Below are positions 33,769 to 41,132 of a stretch of DNA of 49,977 nucleotides, one piece after another. The DNA comes from Acetobacteraceae bacterium (GTDB taxonomy: Bacteria; Pseudomonadota; Alphaproteobacteria; Acetobacterales; Acetobacteraceae): assembly GCA_003506895.1 (NCBI GenBank), contig DNXO01000054.1, positions 1 through 49,977 on the forward strand, in the 5' to 3' direction. Under the pieces are notes generated by a model that did no database searches, was not told the origin of the DNA, and was given only the letters and a program-made list of their open reading frames with translations. Position 1 is the stretch's first letter; each line of letters opens with the position of its first letter. A program made the translations under genes and the position numbers.

Positions 33769-34883
33769 CAGCGGCATCCGTCCCGGCGTCGCCCTTGGCG
33801 CAAGCGATCGGCGCGCATCAGCCGCAGCAGCACGCCTTCCCGCAGCCCACGATCGGCGACGATCACATGCGGCGCCGGCCAAACCCGGGTGATCGCGGCA
33901 AACACCGCGCAGCCAGGCAACACAAACTCAACCCTTTCGGGCCCCACACACGGATGCAGCATCAATCCTTCCCGGCCCAGCGCACGAAGGTGCGACAGCG
34001 CGTCCGCCGCCTCCTGGCTGCAAAGCTCCACGCCGTCAACGGCCAGCCGGCGATACCGCTCCAGATTCAAGGCGACGCCCGCCAAGGTGGTGACCGTGCC
34101 GCTGGTCCCCAGCAACCGCACCCCGCCATCCCTTATCTCGCGCGCGATGCAATGCACCTTCTCGAAAGACCGCAGCCGGTCGGCGACATCGGTGACCATC
34201 GCCTCAAACCCATCTGGATTGAACCCAGCGTCGCCCCAACGCTCCGCCAGGGTCACAACGCCCACCGGCAGCGAGTCATAGCCGATCAGTTCCGGCCTTC
34301 CGTTCGTCAGCCTAACCCACGCGAGTTCAGTCGAACCGCCGCCAATGTCGAACAGCAGCGCCCGCCTTCCATCGCAGGGCAGCAGCGGCGTGCAGGATTC
34401 CAGCGCCAGTTCCGCTTCCTCGCGGCTGGAGATGATCCCGAAATCAAACCCGGTTTCCTGCTTCACCCGGCACAGAAACGCCGGCCCATTCGATGCTCGG
34501 CGGCAGGCTTCGGTCGCGATCGCCCGCACCCCGCGCACCGGCCGGCGCGCCAACCGAGCGGCACAGGCCTGAAGCGCTCCAATTGCTCGGTCCATCGCCG
34601 CTTCGTTCAGCATGCCGGTGCTGTGCAACCCCTCGCCCAGGCGCACGATACGGGAGAAGCTGTCCAGGACGCGAAACCCCTCACCCGAGGGCGTGCCCAC
34701 CAGCATCCGGCAATTATTCGTGCCCAGATCCAGGGCGGCGAAAGCCGGCCCGAACACCCGGCGTGCCTGATCCCCGCGCGCTTCAGGACAACTGGCGGCG
34801 GCGTCAAGCTCAGCAGGGGCCTGAACCGGCATCATCTTTGGATTGTCACCCGGCTTAGCCGGCCGGGCAAGCACCGAATGCAA
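33768..34883 (-). CDS. Ppx/GppA phosphatase family protein
   Basis: A 371-aa ASKHA-fold exopolyphosphatase / pppGpp phosphohydrolase family protein. Phosphate-binding loops FAALDLGTNNCRMLVG (near residue 47) and LFDIGGGSTELAW (near 180) are intact, and the GTSGTVTTLAGV segment is present. It lacks the C-terminal HD-like domain of the longer E. coli Ppx, as is usual for the short alphaproteobacterial form next to rlmE. Its stop shares a base with the rlmE start. Whether it acts on polyphosphate or pppGpp cannot be told. Confidence 0.87.
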   Translation of the reverse strand: MHSVLARPAKPGDNPKMMPVQAPAELDAAASCPEARGDQARRVFGPAFAALDLGTNNCRMLVGTPSGEGFRVLDSFSRIVRLGEGLHSTGMLNEAAMDRAIGALQACAARLARRPVRGVRAIATEACRRASNGPAFLCRVKQETGFDFGIISSREEAELALESCTPLLPCDGRRALLFDIGGGSTELAWVRLTNGRPELIGYDSLPVGVVTLAERWGDAGFNPDGFEAMVTDVADRLRSFEKVHCIAREIRDGGVRLLGTSGTVTTLAGVALNLERYRRLAVDGVELCSQEAADALSHLRALGREGLMLHPCVGPERVEFVLPGCAVFAAITRVWPAPHVIVADRGLREGVLLRLMRADRLRQGRRRDGCR

Positions 34884-34907
34884 GTCCAGTGCCGGCTGTC
34901 GGTTTTT

Positions 34908-35936
34908 TCATGGCCCGGTAGGTTCAGCGTGAGACACTCGCCATCCGCCTCCACCTTTCGCCTTCACCTCACGGGCCGCCATATGCGCCCGGCGCAGCAG
35001 GGTGCGTATATCCTCCGTGCTTCCCGGATGACGGCTGGCGATGCCGATGGAGAAGGTGATGGGATGGCCCTCAGACAGCTCCCGCAACTGACGTTTCAGG
35101 CAAAGCGCCTCGGCGCGTTCCGCCGCGGTCAGATGATCCATGCCATCCAGCCACACCCCGAACTCGTCAGCGCCGGTGCGGGCGACCAGATCGCTGGGAC
35201 GCACCATCGCGCGCAACTGGCTGGACATGCGTACCAGCACCCGATCACCCTCGGCGCGGCCAATGGCCAGGTTCAAGCCGCGGAGGTCGTCGATATCGAT
35301 GAGCATCAGGGTGCCGACCCTGGCATCCAGATCAAGACGGTCGATATGCCGGTCTGCCTCATCCAGGAACCAGCGTCGGTTCGGCAGGCCAGTCAGGCGA
35401 TCGATCCCCACCTGCCCCATGCCGTTACCGATCGCCACCCGCAACAGCATCCCCACCGAGGCGGCCAGGTCGCGATCGGCATCCGACCAGGGACGAGCCC
35501 GGGGCGAACGCCAAAGCGCCAGCCCGCCAGGGCGGGTCGGCGGCAGCACCCAGGGACAGGTCAAAATCGGCCGTTTGTCTGGCGCAACCTTATGAGAGGG
35601 CTGGCCGGGGCTGGCATTCAGCATCTGCAGGGCGACGGCGGCGGTGTACTCTCCGGCAACCCCCACGCAGTACGCGACTGGGGCCTCCGCCGCATCCTGG
35701 CTCAGGTCGAGTATCGCCAGACCCTCGACATCGGCGGTCAACCGCAATTGCTCCAAAACCGCGACGATAGAGCCATCGTAATCGCCCCTGAAAGGCACGC
35801 CAGTCACTCCGGATGAAAGGATCGAACCCAAGCCTAGGCTCTTCGGCAACCAAAAAGTATCAAATCGCGACCCGGGAGCAACTTCCCGGCGCACTGTGTC
35901 GCTGCCGCTTCGGCCGCGAATGGGATACGGTGCCAT
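34908..35936 (-). CDS. Diguanylate cyclase (GGDEF domain, GADEF variant)
   Basis: A 342-aa (if started at 35936) protein with a GAF-like sensor region at about residues 55-170 and a GGDEF domain. The domain has LTGLPNR near 181, LIDIDDLRGLN (metal site) and the signature RTGADEF at 253-259, where the second Gly of GGDEF is Ala. An RxxD inhibitory site (RPSD, 246-249) lies five residues before it. It probably makes cyclic di-GMP, with product inhibition; reduced activity is possible. There is no membrane helix. The start is uncertain: the frame is open far upstream, antisense to the next gene. The ATG at 35936 is only 21 bp from the divergent start, and a GTG near residue 47 may be the real start. 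Confidence 0.78.
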   Translation of the reverse strand: MAPYPIRGRSGSDTVRREVAPGSRFDTFWLPKSLGLGSILSSGVTGVPFRGDYDGSIVAVLEQLRLTADVEGLAILDLSQDAAEAPVAYCVGVAGEYTAAVALQMLNASPGQPSHKVAPDKRPILTCPWVLPPTRPGGLALWRSPRARPWSDADRDLAASVGMLLRVAIGNGMGQVGIDRLTGLPNRRWFLDEADRHIDRLDLDARVGTLMLIDIDDLRGLNLAIGRAEGDRVLVRMSSQLRAMVRPSDLVARTGADEFGVWLDGMDHLTAAERAEALCLKRQLRELSEGHPITFSIGIASRHPGSTEDIRTLLRRAHMAAREVKAKGGGGWRVSHAEPTGP

Positions 35937-35957
35937 CCAAGCAACGGAGGGAACAAA

Positions 35958-36944
35958 ATGCGCGCTGTTTGGTATGACCGGCAGGGACCGGCGAACGCGG
36001 TCATCGTTACCGGGGAACTGCCGACACCGGAACCCGGCACCGGGCAGGTGCGCGTGCGGCTGGAAGCCTCTGGCGTCAATCCCGCCGACACATACCGCCG
36101 GCGAGGCGCGGTGCCGCCTGAATACCCCCGCGTGATCCCCAACAGCGACGGCGCCGGCGTGATCGACAAGGTGGGTGACGGCGTGTCGTCCCAATGGGTT
36201 GGAAAGCGGGTCTGGCTGTACAACGGCCAGCGCAACGGGCGCTGGATGGGCACGGCAGCGGAATACATCGCGCTCGATGCCGATCTGGTGACCGAGCTGC
36301 CGGATCATGTCTCGTTCGCGCAGGGCGCGACGCTGGGCATTCCCTGCATGACCGCGCATGGCTGCGTGTTCGCCGCCGGTTCGGTGCAGGGCAAGACGCT
36401 GCTGATTACGGGTGGCGCCGGCGCGGTCGGCCATTATGCCGTGCAACTGGCGGCCTGGGCGGGGGCCGAGGTCATCGCCACCGTCAGCTCCGACGACAAA
36501 GCCGAACGCGCCCGGGCTGGCGGCGCCGCGCATGTGCTGAACTACCGCACCGAGGAGGTCGCCGCGCGCGTGGCGGAAATCACCAGCGGCCGCGGCGTCG
36601 ATCACGTGGTCGATGTCGATCTGGGCGGCAATCTCGCCGCGACCCTGGCATCGGTGCGTGAGAACGGCAGTATCGCCTATTACGCCACGGTCGGCATGCA
36701 AAAGCCGGAGATCGACCTGCGCGCCCTGATGGGCAAGAACATCACGATCCGGGGCTTCGTGCTTCCCACAAGCCCGCATCCCACCCGCAAACGCGCCCAG
36801 CAGGACATCGCCGCGTTCATCCGCACGCCCGGCCGGATACTGTCGGTCGCCGGAACCTTCCCGCTGTACGAAACCGCCGCAGCGCATCTATCAGTAGAGG
36901 CCGGCGGCAAGGTTGGCACGGTTGTCGTGGCGTGTGCTCGCTGA
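35958..36944 (+). CDS. Zinc-type alcohol dehydrogenase-like / NADPH:quinone oxidoreductase
   Basis: A 328-aa MDR-superfamily enzyme of the quinone oxidoreductase (QOR) class. It has the N-terminal GroES-like domain (LEASGVNPADTYRRRGAVP) and a Rossmann domain with ITGGAGAVGHYAVQLA. It lacks the zinc-binding Cys/His pattern of alcohol dehydrogenases, and NSDGAGVI is typical of QORs. It would reduce quinones or alpha,beta-unsaturated carbonyls with NADPH. The ATG follows a strong GGAGGGAAC ribosome-binding site. It is divergent from the diguanylate cyclase and precedes a solute-binding protein gene by 74 bp. Confidence 0.88.
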   Translation: MRAVWYDRQGPANAVIVTGELPTPEPGTGQVRVRLEASGVNPADTYRRRGAVPPEYPRVIPNSDGAGVIDKVGDGVSSQWVGKRVWLYNGQRNGRWMGTAAEYIALDADLVTELPDHVSFAQGATLGIPCMTAHGCVFAAGSVQGKTLLITGGAGAVGHYAVQLAAWAGAEVIATVSSDDKAERARAGGAAHVLNYRTEEVAARVAEITSGRGVDHVVDVDLGGNLAATLASVRENGSIAYYATVGMQKPEIDLRALMGKNITIRGFVLPTSPHPTRKRAQQDIAAFIRTPGRILSVAGTFPLYETAAAHLSVEAGGKVGTVVVACAR

Positions 36945-37018
36945 GCACGCGCCCCCAATTGACACCTTCCGCAACCCCGCCTCTGCTGCCGCCACAACAA
37001 AAATCCGAGGGAACCAGC

Positions 37019-38218
37019 ATGACCCAGATCACTCGCCGAGCGGTGCTGGCCGGCGCGACGGCGCTGACCGCACTGCCTGCCCGTGCCGAAAACGCGCCCG
37101 GCGTTACCGACAAGGAAATCCTGTTTGGGCAGACCATGCCATACAGCGGGCCAGCGTCCTCGTACGGCACCATCGGCAAGTCGGCCGATGCTTACTTCCA
37201 CATGATCAACGACAAGGGCGGCATCAACGGCCGCATGCTGCGGATGCTATCGCTGGACGACGGCTACCTGCCGCCCAAGACCGTCGAGCTCACGCGCCGG
37301 ATGATCGAGGAGGACAAGGTCGCCTTCCTGTTCAACTGCCTGGGCACGCCGACGAACAACGCGACCCGGAAATACACCAACAGCAAGAAGGTGCCCGACA
37401 TCTTCGTCGCCACCGGCGCCACGCAGTTCGGCGACCGCGAGCACTATCCCTGGACCATGGGCTGGCAGCCGACCTATCAGGTGGAGGGTCGAATCTACGC
37501 CCATTACATCCTGCAGGCGTTCCCCGACGCAAAAGTGGCGGTGCTCTATCAGGGGGACGATTCCGGGCGCGACTACTTCAAGGGCATCAAGGACGGCCTG
37601 GGCGACAAAGCCGACAAGATGATCGTCGCCACCGCGACCTATGAGGTGTCGGACCCGACGGTGGACTCCCAGATCCTCACCCTGCGCGATGCCGGCGCCG
37701 ACGTGCTGTTCATGACCGGCATTCCCAAGTTCAACGCCATGGGCATTCGCAAGGCCTTCGATGTAGGCTGGAAGCCGCGGCTGTTCTGCATTTCGTCCAC
37801 CGGATCGTCGGTCGCGACCGCGATCGTTCCGGCGGGCGTGGAGAAAGCCGTCGGCGTGGTGACGGCCAGCTATTTGAAGGACCCGACGGACAAGCAGTGG
37901 GCCACCGATCCGGGGTTCGTCGAATGGCGCGCCTTCCTGGAGAAATACTATCCCGGCGCGGATCCGACCGACGTCAACAACGCTTATGGCTACACGACGG
38001 CACAGACCCTGGTGCAGACTCTGACGCAGTGCGGCAACGACCTGTCGCGGGAAAACATCATGCGTCAGGCGACCAGCCTGGACATTGCGTTGCCGATGCT
38101 GCAACCGGGCATCCGGGTGAAGACGGGACCGGAGGACTACTATCCGCTGAAGCAGATGCGGCTGGTCAGGTTCGACGGGACCGCGTGGATTCCGTTCGGC
38201 GAAGCAATCTCGGGGTAA
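37019..38218 (+). CDS. Branched-chain-amino-acid-type ABC substrate-binding protein
   Basis: A 399-aa periplasmic binding protein of the LivJ-like family (Peripla_BP_6). The N-terminal signal has twin arginines (Arg6-Arg7) followed by a hydrophobic stretch and ALPARA, with likely cleavage after Ala23, so Tat export is possible. The mature part has ILFGQTMPYSGPASSYG and a receptor-ligand-binding fold to the end. The frame is open to 36932, but the ATG at 37019 has GAGGGAACC upstream and gives the signal peptide. No permease or ATPase genes are adjacent, so it is an orphan receptor in this window. The ligand cannot be inferred; many relatives bind aromatic acids or amides. Confidence 0.86.
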   Translation: MTQITRRAVLAGATALTALPARAENAPGVTDKEILFGQTMPYSGPASSYGTIGKSADAYFHMINDKGGINGRMLRMLSLDDGYLPPKTVELTRRMIEEDKVAFLFNCLGTPTNNATRKYTNSKKVPDIFVATGATQFGDREHYPWTMGWQPTYQVEGRIYAHYILQAFPDAKVAVLYQGDDSGRDYFKGIKDGLGDKADKMIVATATYEVSDPTVDSQILTLRDAGADVLFMTGIPKFNAMGIRKAFDVGWKPRLFCISSTGSSVATAIVPAGVEKAVGVVTASYLKDPTDKQWATDPGFVEWRAFLEKYYPGADPTDVNNAYGYTTAQTLVQTLTQCGNDLSRENIMRQATSLDIALPMLQPGIRVKTGPEDYYPLKQMRLVRFDGTAWIPFGEAISG

Positions 38219-38221
38219 ATT

Positions 38222-38920
38222 ATGACAGACAACAAGTTGGTTTTGATCGTCGGTGCCAATCGCGGCATCGGCCTGGGCGTAACGAAAGTCTTCCTGGCCA
38301 ACGGGTGGTCGGTCATCGCGACCGCCCGCGACCCGGCAAAGGCATCGGCACTGCAAGAACTGGCGGCGGCGAATCCCGGCCGGGTGTCCATCCCGGCCCT
38401 GGATATGAATGACGCAGCCGCACTCGACGGATTCGCCGCCACGTTGGGCGGCAAGACGCTGGATGCGGTGCTGGTGAATGCCGGCGTTGCCGGCCCTGCC
38501 CACCGCAGCGCCGATGCCGCCACCGCCGAGGAAATCGGCGCGCTGATGTTCACCAACGCCATCGCGCCGACCCGCCTCGCCCGGTCGCTGGCGAGCCACA
38601 TCCGGCCCGGTTCCGGTGTGCTGGCATTCACCTCGTCGATCATGGGCAGCGTGGCCCTGAACGAAGGCGGGCACGAACTTTATCGCGCCAGCAAGGCGGC
38701 GCTGAACTCGCTGTCGCGCGGACTGTGGGGCGAGTTGCGTGGCAAGAACATTACGATGCTGACGCTGCATCCTGGCTGGGTGCAGACCGATATGGGGGGC
38801 GCCTCGGCGGCGGTCACGGTGGATGACAGCGCGGCCGGGATGGTCAAGGTGATGGAAAGTCAGGCCGGCGTGCATAAGCACCTGTTCCTGGATTATACCG
38901 GCAAAGAACTGGCCTGGTAA
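38222..38920 (+). CDS. Short-chain dehydrogenase/reductase
   Basis: A 232-aa classical SDR. The cofactor loop is GANRGIGLG (11-19), followed by the NAG segment VLVNAGVAG and the catalytic Ser138/Ser139 region FTSSIMGS. Tyr154 and Lys158 lie in YRASKAALN. The sequence resembles C-factor/CsgA-like SDRs. NAD(P) preference and substrate are unknown. The gene starts 3 bp after the binding-protein stop, so the two are probably co-transcribed. It is followed by a GC-rich hairpin at 38927-38957. Confidence 0.86.
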   Translation: MTDNKLVLIVGANRGIGLGVTKVFLANGWSVIATARDPAKASALQELAAANPGRVSIPALDMNDAAALDGFAATLGGKTLDAVLVNAGVAGPAHRSADAATAEEIGALMFTNAIAPTRLARSLASHIRPGSGVLAFTSSIMGSVALNEGGHELYRASKAALNSLSRGLWGELRGKNITMLTLHPGWVQTDMGGASAAVTVDDSAAGMVKVMESQAGVHKHLFLDYTGKELAW

Positions 38921-38926
38921 AAACCA

Positions 38927-38957
38927 CGGGGGACCGGCGGCAACTGTCGGCCCCCCG
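38927..38957 (+). terminator. GC-rich hairpin after the SDR gene
   Basis: CGGGGG (38927-38932) pairs with CCCCCG (38952-38957), with further partial pairing inside. It starts 6 bp after the SDR stop. There is no T tract, so termination is only a possibility. Confidence 0.35.
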
Positions 38958-39014
38958 AACCTTGCCAACCCCACCCGCCGGCGTACTATCCCGTCAACCC
39001 AGGGAGAAACGCCA

Positions 39015-40232
39015 ATGATAACCAAGTTCGATAGCCTGTTCGCCGGCCATACCGACGTGGAAGACATCGGCTACGGCGGCATCCCGATCAACGATCGGCG
39101 CTACGACAACGCGCATCTGTCCTCGGCGCTATCGAAAGCCCAGGCAATCGCGGTGAAAATGGACGATCTAGGCTACTCCACCTTCTGGATGGCGGAACAC
39201 CATTTCCAGCGCGAAGGCACCGAGTGCATTCCCAACGTGCTGCTGATGGCCCTGCACCTGACGCATGTGACCAAGAACATCAACATCGGCTGCGGCTTCA
39301 ACGTGCTGCCGATGTGGCACCCGCTGCGCCTGGCCGAGGACTATGCGATGGCCGACATCCTATCGAAAGGCCGTGTCGTGTTCGGCATCGCCCGCGGCTA
39401 TCACACCCGCGAGGTCGAAACATTCGGCTCCCCGTTGATGGACCAGGAAGCCAACCGCGAGCTGTTCGAGGAACAGGCCGACATCATCTTTAAGGCGTTC
39501 AACGAAGAGTCCTTCAGCCACAAGGGCAAGCACTACACCCTGCCGCCCGAGGTGCCCTATCGCGGCTATACCCTGAAGGAATTGACCCTGGTGCCTCGCC
39601 CCGCCCGCCTGCCTGTGGAATGCTGGCAGCCGATCCAGGGCGGATCGGAACGTGCCCTGGCCTTCATGGCCAAGCACGGCATCCAGGGCATGGTCGGCGG
39701 CGGGTCCGCCGAGGGCGGCGCGATGCACAACGTAGTGCTGAAATGGCAGCAGGAACACGCCAAGATCGGCAAGCACATCGAACTGGGCGAGCGCCTGTGC
39801 TTCGGCTTCCATTTCTACATGGGTGAGAGCAGGGAACAGTGCGTCCGCGATGCCGCGAAATATTACGAGGAAAACATGAAGATGTTCGGCGAACTCCGGC
39901 TGAACAAGGCGATGACCGACGAGCAGATTGAGATCATGCGCGACCCGAAGCGCGCGCCCACCGCCAAACTGCCGCGGATCGAGGATGCCGTGAAAGCCGG
40001 CGGGTTCCTGACCGGCTCCGCCGACGAAATCATCGACCATCTGAAGAAGCTGGAAAAAGCCTATCCCGGCCTCGACCGCATCTCCATCAGCCCCTCACTC
40101 GGTGTCCCCAAATCGGTGATCCTGGAACAGGTGGAGCGTTTTGCCAAAGAAGTGATGCCGGCGTTCAAGGGCAATACGCTGGAAGTGAAACAGCCGGCGT
40201 TGGCGAAGGGATACCAGCCGCCCGCCGACTGA
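39015..40232 (+). CDS. LLM-class flavin-dependent oxidoreductase
   Basis: A 405-aa luciferase-like monooxygenase. Visible features are YSTFWMAEHHFQREGTE near residue 55, INIGCGFNVLPMWHPLRLAEDYAMADILSKGRVVFGIARGY (the flavin-binding strand region) and GFLTGSADEIIDHLKKLEKAYPG near the C-terminus. The FMNH2 it needs comes from a separate reductase. It belongs to a different subgroup from the enzyme at 22906-24084. A strong AGGGAGAAA RBS precedes the ATG. It stands alone, 94 bp after the SDR gene; a shared transcript is possible. Confidence 0.88.
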   Translation: MITKFDSLFAGHTDVEDIGYGGIPINDRRYDNAHLSSALSKAQAIAVKMDDLGYSTFWMAEHHFQREGTECIPNVLLMALHLTHVTKNINIGCGFNVLPMWHPLRLAEDYAMADILSKGRVVFGIARGYHTREVETFGSPLMDQEANRELFEEQADIIFKAFNEESFSHKGKHYTLPPEVPYRGYTLKELTLVPRPARLPVECWQPIQGGSERALAFMAKHGIQGMVGGGSAEGGAMHNVVLKWQQEHAKIGKHIELGERLCFGFHFYMGESREQCVRDAAKYYEENMKMFGELRLNKAMTDEQIEIMRDPKRAPTAKLPRIEDAVKAGGFLTGSADEIIDHLKKLEKAYPGLDRISISPSLGVPKSVILEQVERFAKEVMPAFKGNTLEVKQPALAKGYQPPAD

Positions 40233-40417
40233 CAAAAGAGTCGAATCTTCGGGCGGCTAGTATAAGCGGATAAATTGGCGAGCGAAGCCGCCGGTCTTTC
40301 CTGGCGTCATGCCCCTGCTTGGCGCGGCCCCCCAAGCGTGCGCCAGGACCTCCATCAGTCGGCACGGCCGCGCCCGTTCGGTCGGGCAGACCGATCTGGG
40401 GACGACGACCGATGCCG

Positions 40418-40447
40418 TTGACGTCGGTACTACTGAGTAGCACATAA
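40418..40447 (+). promoter_or_regulatory. Putative parDE promoter with internal operator palindrome
   Basis: TTGACG (40418-40423) and ACATAA (40442-40447) are spaced by 18 bp, ahead of the antitoxin gene. The spacer holds the palindrome TACTAC-TGA-GTAGCA (40428-40442, one mismatch). A dyad between -35 and -10 is the expected place for autorepression by a ribbon-helix-helix antitoxin. Both calls rest on inspection only. Confidence 0.4.
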
Positions 40448-40462
40448 CGCCAGGAGGTGCCC

Positions 40463-40735
40463 ATGACCGCGAAAACCTCGATCTCGCTGACCGACGATCA
40501 GCAAGCCTATGCGCGCGCCCTGGTGGAGAGCCGGCAGTACCCGAGCCTCAGCGCGGTTCTGCAGCGCGGGCTTGAGATGCTGCGCCGCGACAGCGAGATG
40601 CGCGATGCGGAACTTCAGGCCCTGCGGTCACTGATCGATCAGCGCCGCGCCGGAGCTTTCGCCGATCTCGACAAGGGCGAAGCGGACACCCGCGCGATGC
40701 TGGATCGCAAAAGGAAATCGCGTGCGGCACTATAG
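40463..40735 (+). CDS. ParD-like type II antitoxin
   Basis: A 90-aa antitoxin. The N-terminal ribbon-helix-helix (TSISLTDDQQAYARALVESRQYPSLSAVLQRGLEML, residues 5-40) is typical of ParD, with the SLSAV element between helices. The C-terminal half (EMRDAELQALRSLIDQRRAGAF) is the charged, flexible toxin-binding tail. The ATG at 40463 follows AGGAGG by five bases; a GTG two codons earlier overlaps that RBS and is rejected. The stop lies 14 bp inside the toxin gene. The RHH dimer would bind the palindrome in the upstream promoter to repress the operon. Confidence 0.88.
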   Translation: MTAKTSISLTDDQQAYARALVESRQYPSLSAVLQRGLEMLRRDSEMRDAELQALRSLIDQRRAGAFADLDKGEADTRAMLDRKRKSRAAL

Positions 40736-41069
40736 GGTCAGCCGCGCGGCGGACGTCACGCGCGACCTCGACCTTATCGAGGAGCATTTGGTTCAAGCCT
40801 ACCAGGAATTCGGGGATGACCTGGAGAATGCGATGGAACGAGCCGCCGCGCGCATCGAAGACGCCCTCCCCTATATGCGGACATTCGCGGCCCACCCCCA
40901 CCGGGGCACCGAACACCCGAAGATTCGTCCCGGCATTCGGACCGCGACCAAAAAGAGTTTCATCTTCTACTTTGAGATCGATGAGCCGTCGTTCGAAGTT
41001 AGAATACTCGCCGCCTTCTTCGGCGGCGCGGATCACAGGCGGCAGATCCTCGATCGCTTTCGGCACTAA
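40722..41069 (+). CDS. RelE/ParE-family toxin
   Basis: A 115-aa toxin starting with GTG inside the antitoxin gene (14-bp overlap). The fold pattern fits ParE: YRVSRAADVTRDLDLIEEHL, then ...RIEDALPYMRTFAAHPHRGTE, and a C-terminal strand region FIFYFEIDEPSFEVRILAAFFGGADHRRQILDRF. ParE toxins inhibit DNA gyrase; RelE relatives cut mRNA in the ribosome. The family's diverse C-terminus makes the target uncertain. At 115 aa it is slightly longer than classical ParE. The pair lies 1.8 kb from the CRISPR-Cas9 locus, separated from it by mmsA. Confidence 0.85.
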   Translation: MRHYRVSRAADVTRDLDLIEEHLVQAYQEFGDDLENAMERAAARIEDALPYMRTFAAHPHRGTEHPKIRPGIRTATKKSFIFYFEIDEPSFEVRILAAFFGGADHRRQILDRFRH

Positions 41070-41070
41070 C

Positions 41071-41114
41071 GGAGTGAAAAGGCCGCTGCCTCCCAAAGCA
41101 GCGGCCCTCACTCC
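41071..41114 (-). terminator. Hairpin terminator of mmsA
   Basis: GGCCGCTGC (41081-41089) pairs perfectly with GCAGCGGCC (41098-41106), and the outer GGAGTGA/TCACTCC (41071-41077, 41108-41114) also pairs. On the minus strand the inner stem is followed by TTTTCACTCC, so it best serves mmsA. It also sits between the convergent toxin and mmsA genes. Confidence 0.75.
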
Positions 41115-41132
41115 GAATACTGTACCCCCAGC

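Noticed and set aside
33756..35816. 686-aa plus-strand open frame antisense to ppx/gppA and the diguanylate cyclase
   Set aside because: His/Gln/Arg/Pro-rich translation typical of the antisense shadow of GC-rich genes; no start signal or family motif.
35937..36887. N-terminal extension of the diguanylate cyclase to 36887
   Set aside because: It lies fully antisense to the quinone oxidoreductase and shows no domain; only the part from 35936 looks real.
37247..39067. 606-aa minus-strand open frame antisense to the binding-protein and SDR genes
   Set aside because: Shadow frame; the plus-strand genes have clear motifs, signal peptide and RBS.
40233..40462. Minus-strand 99-aa open frame ahead of parD
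   Set aside because: Overlaps the predicted promoter and the end of the LLM gene; translation looks random and no RBS is present.
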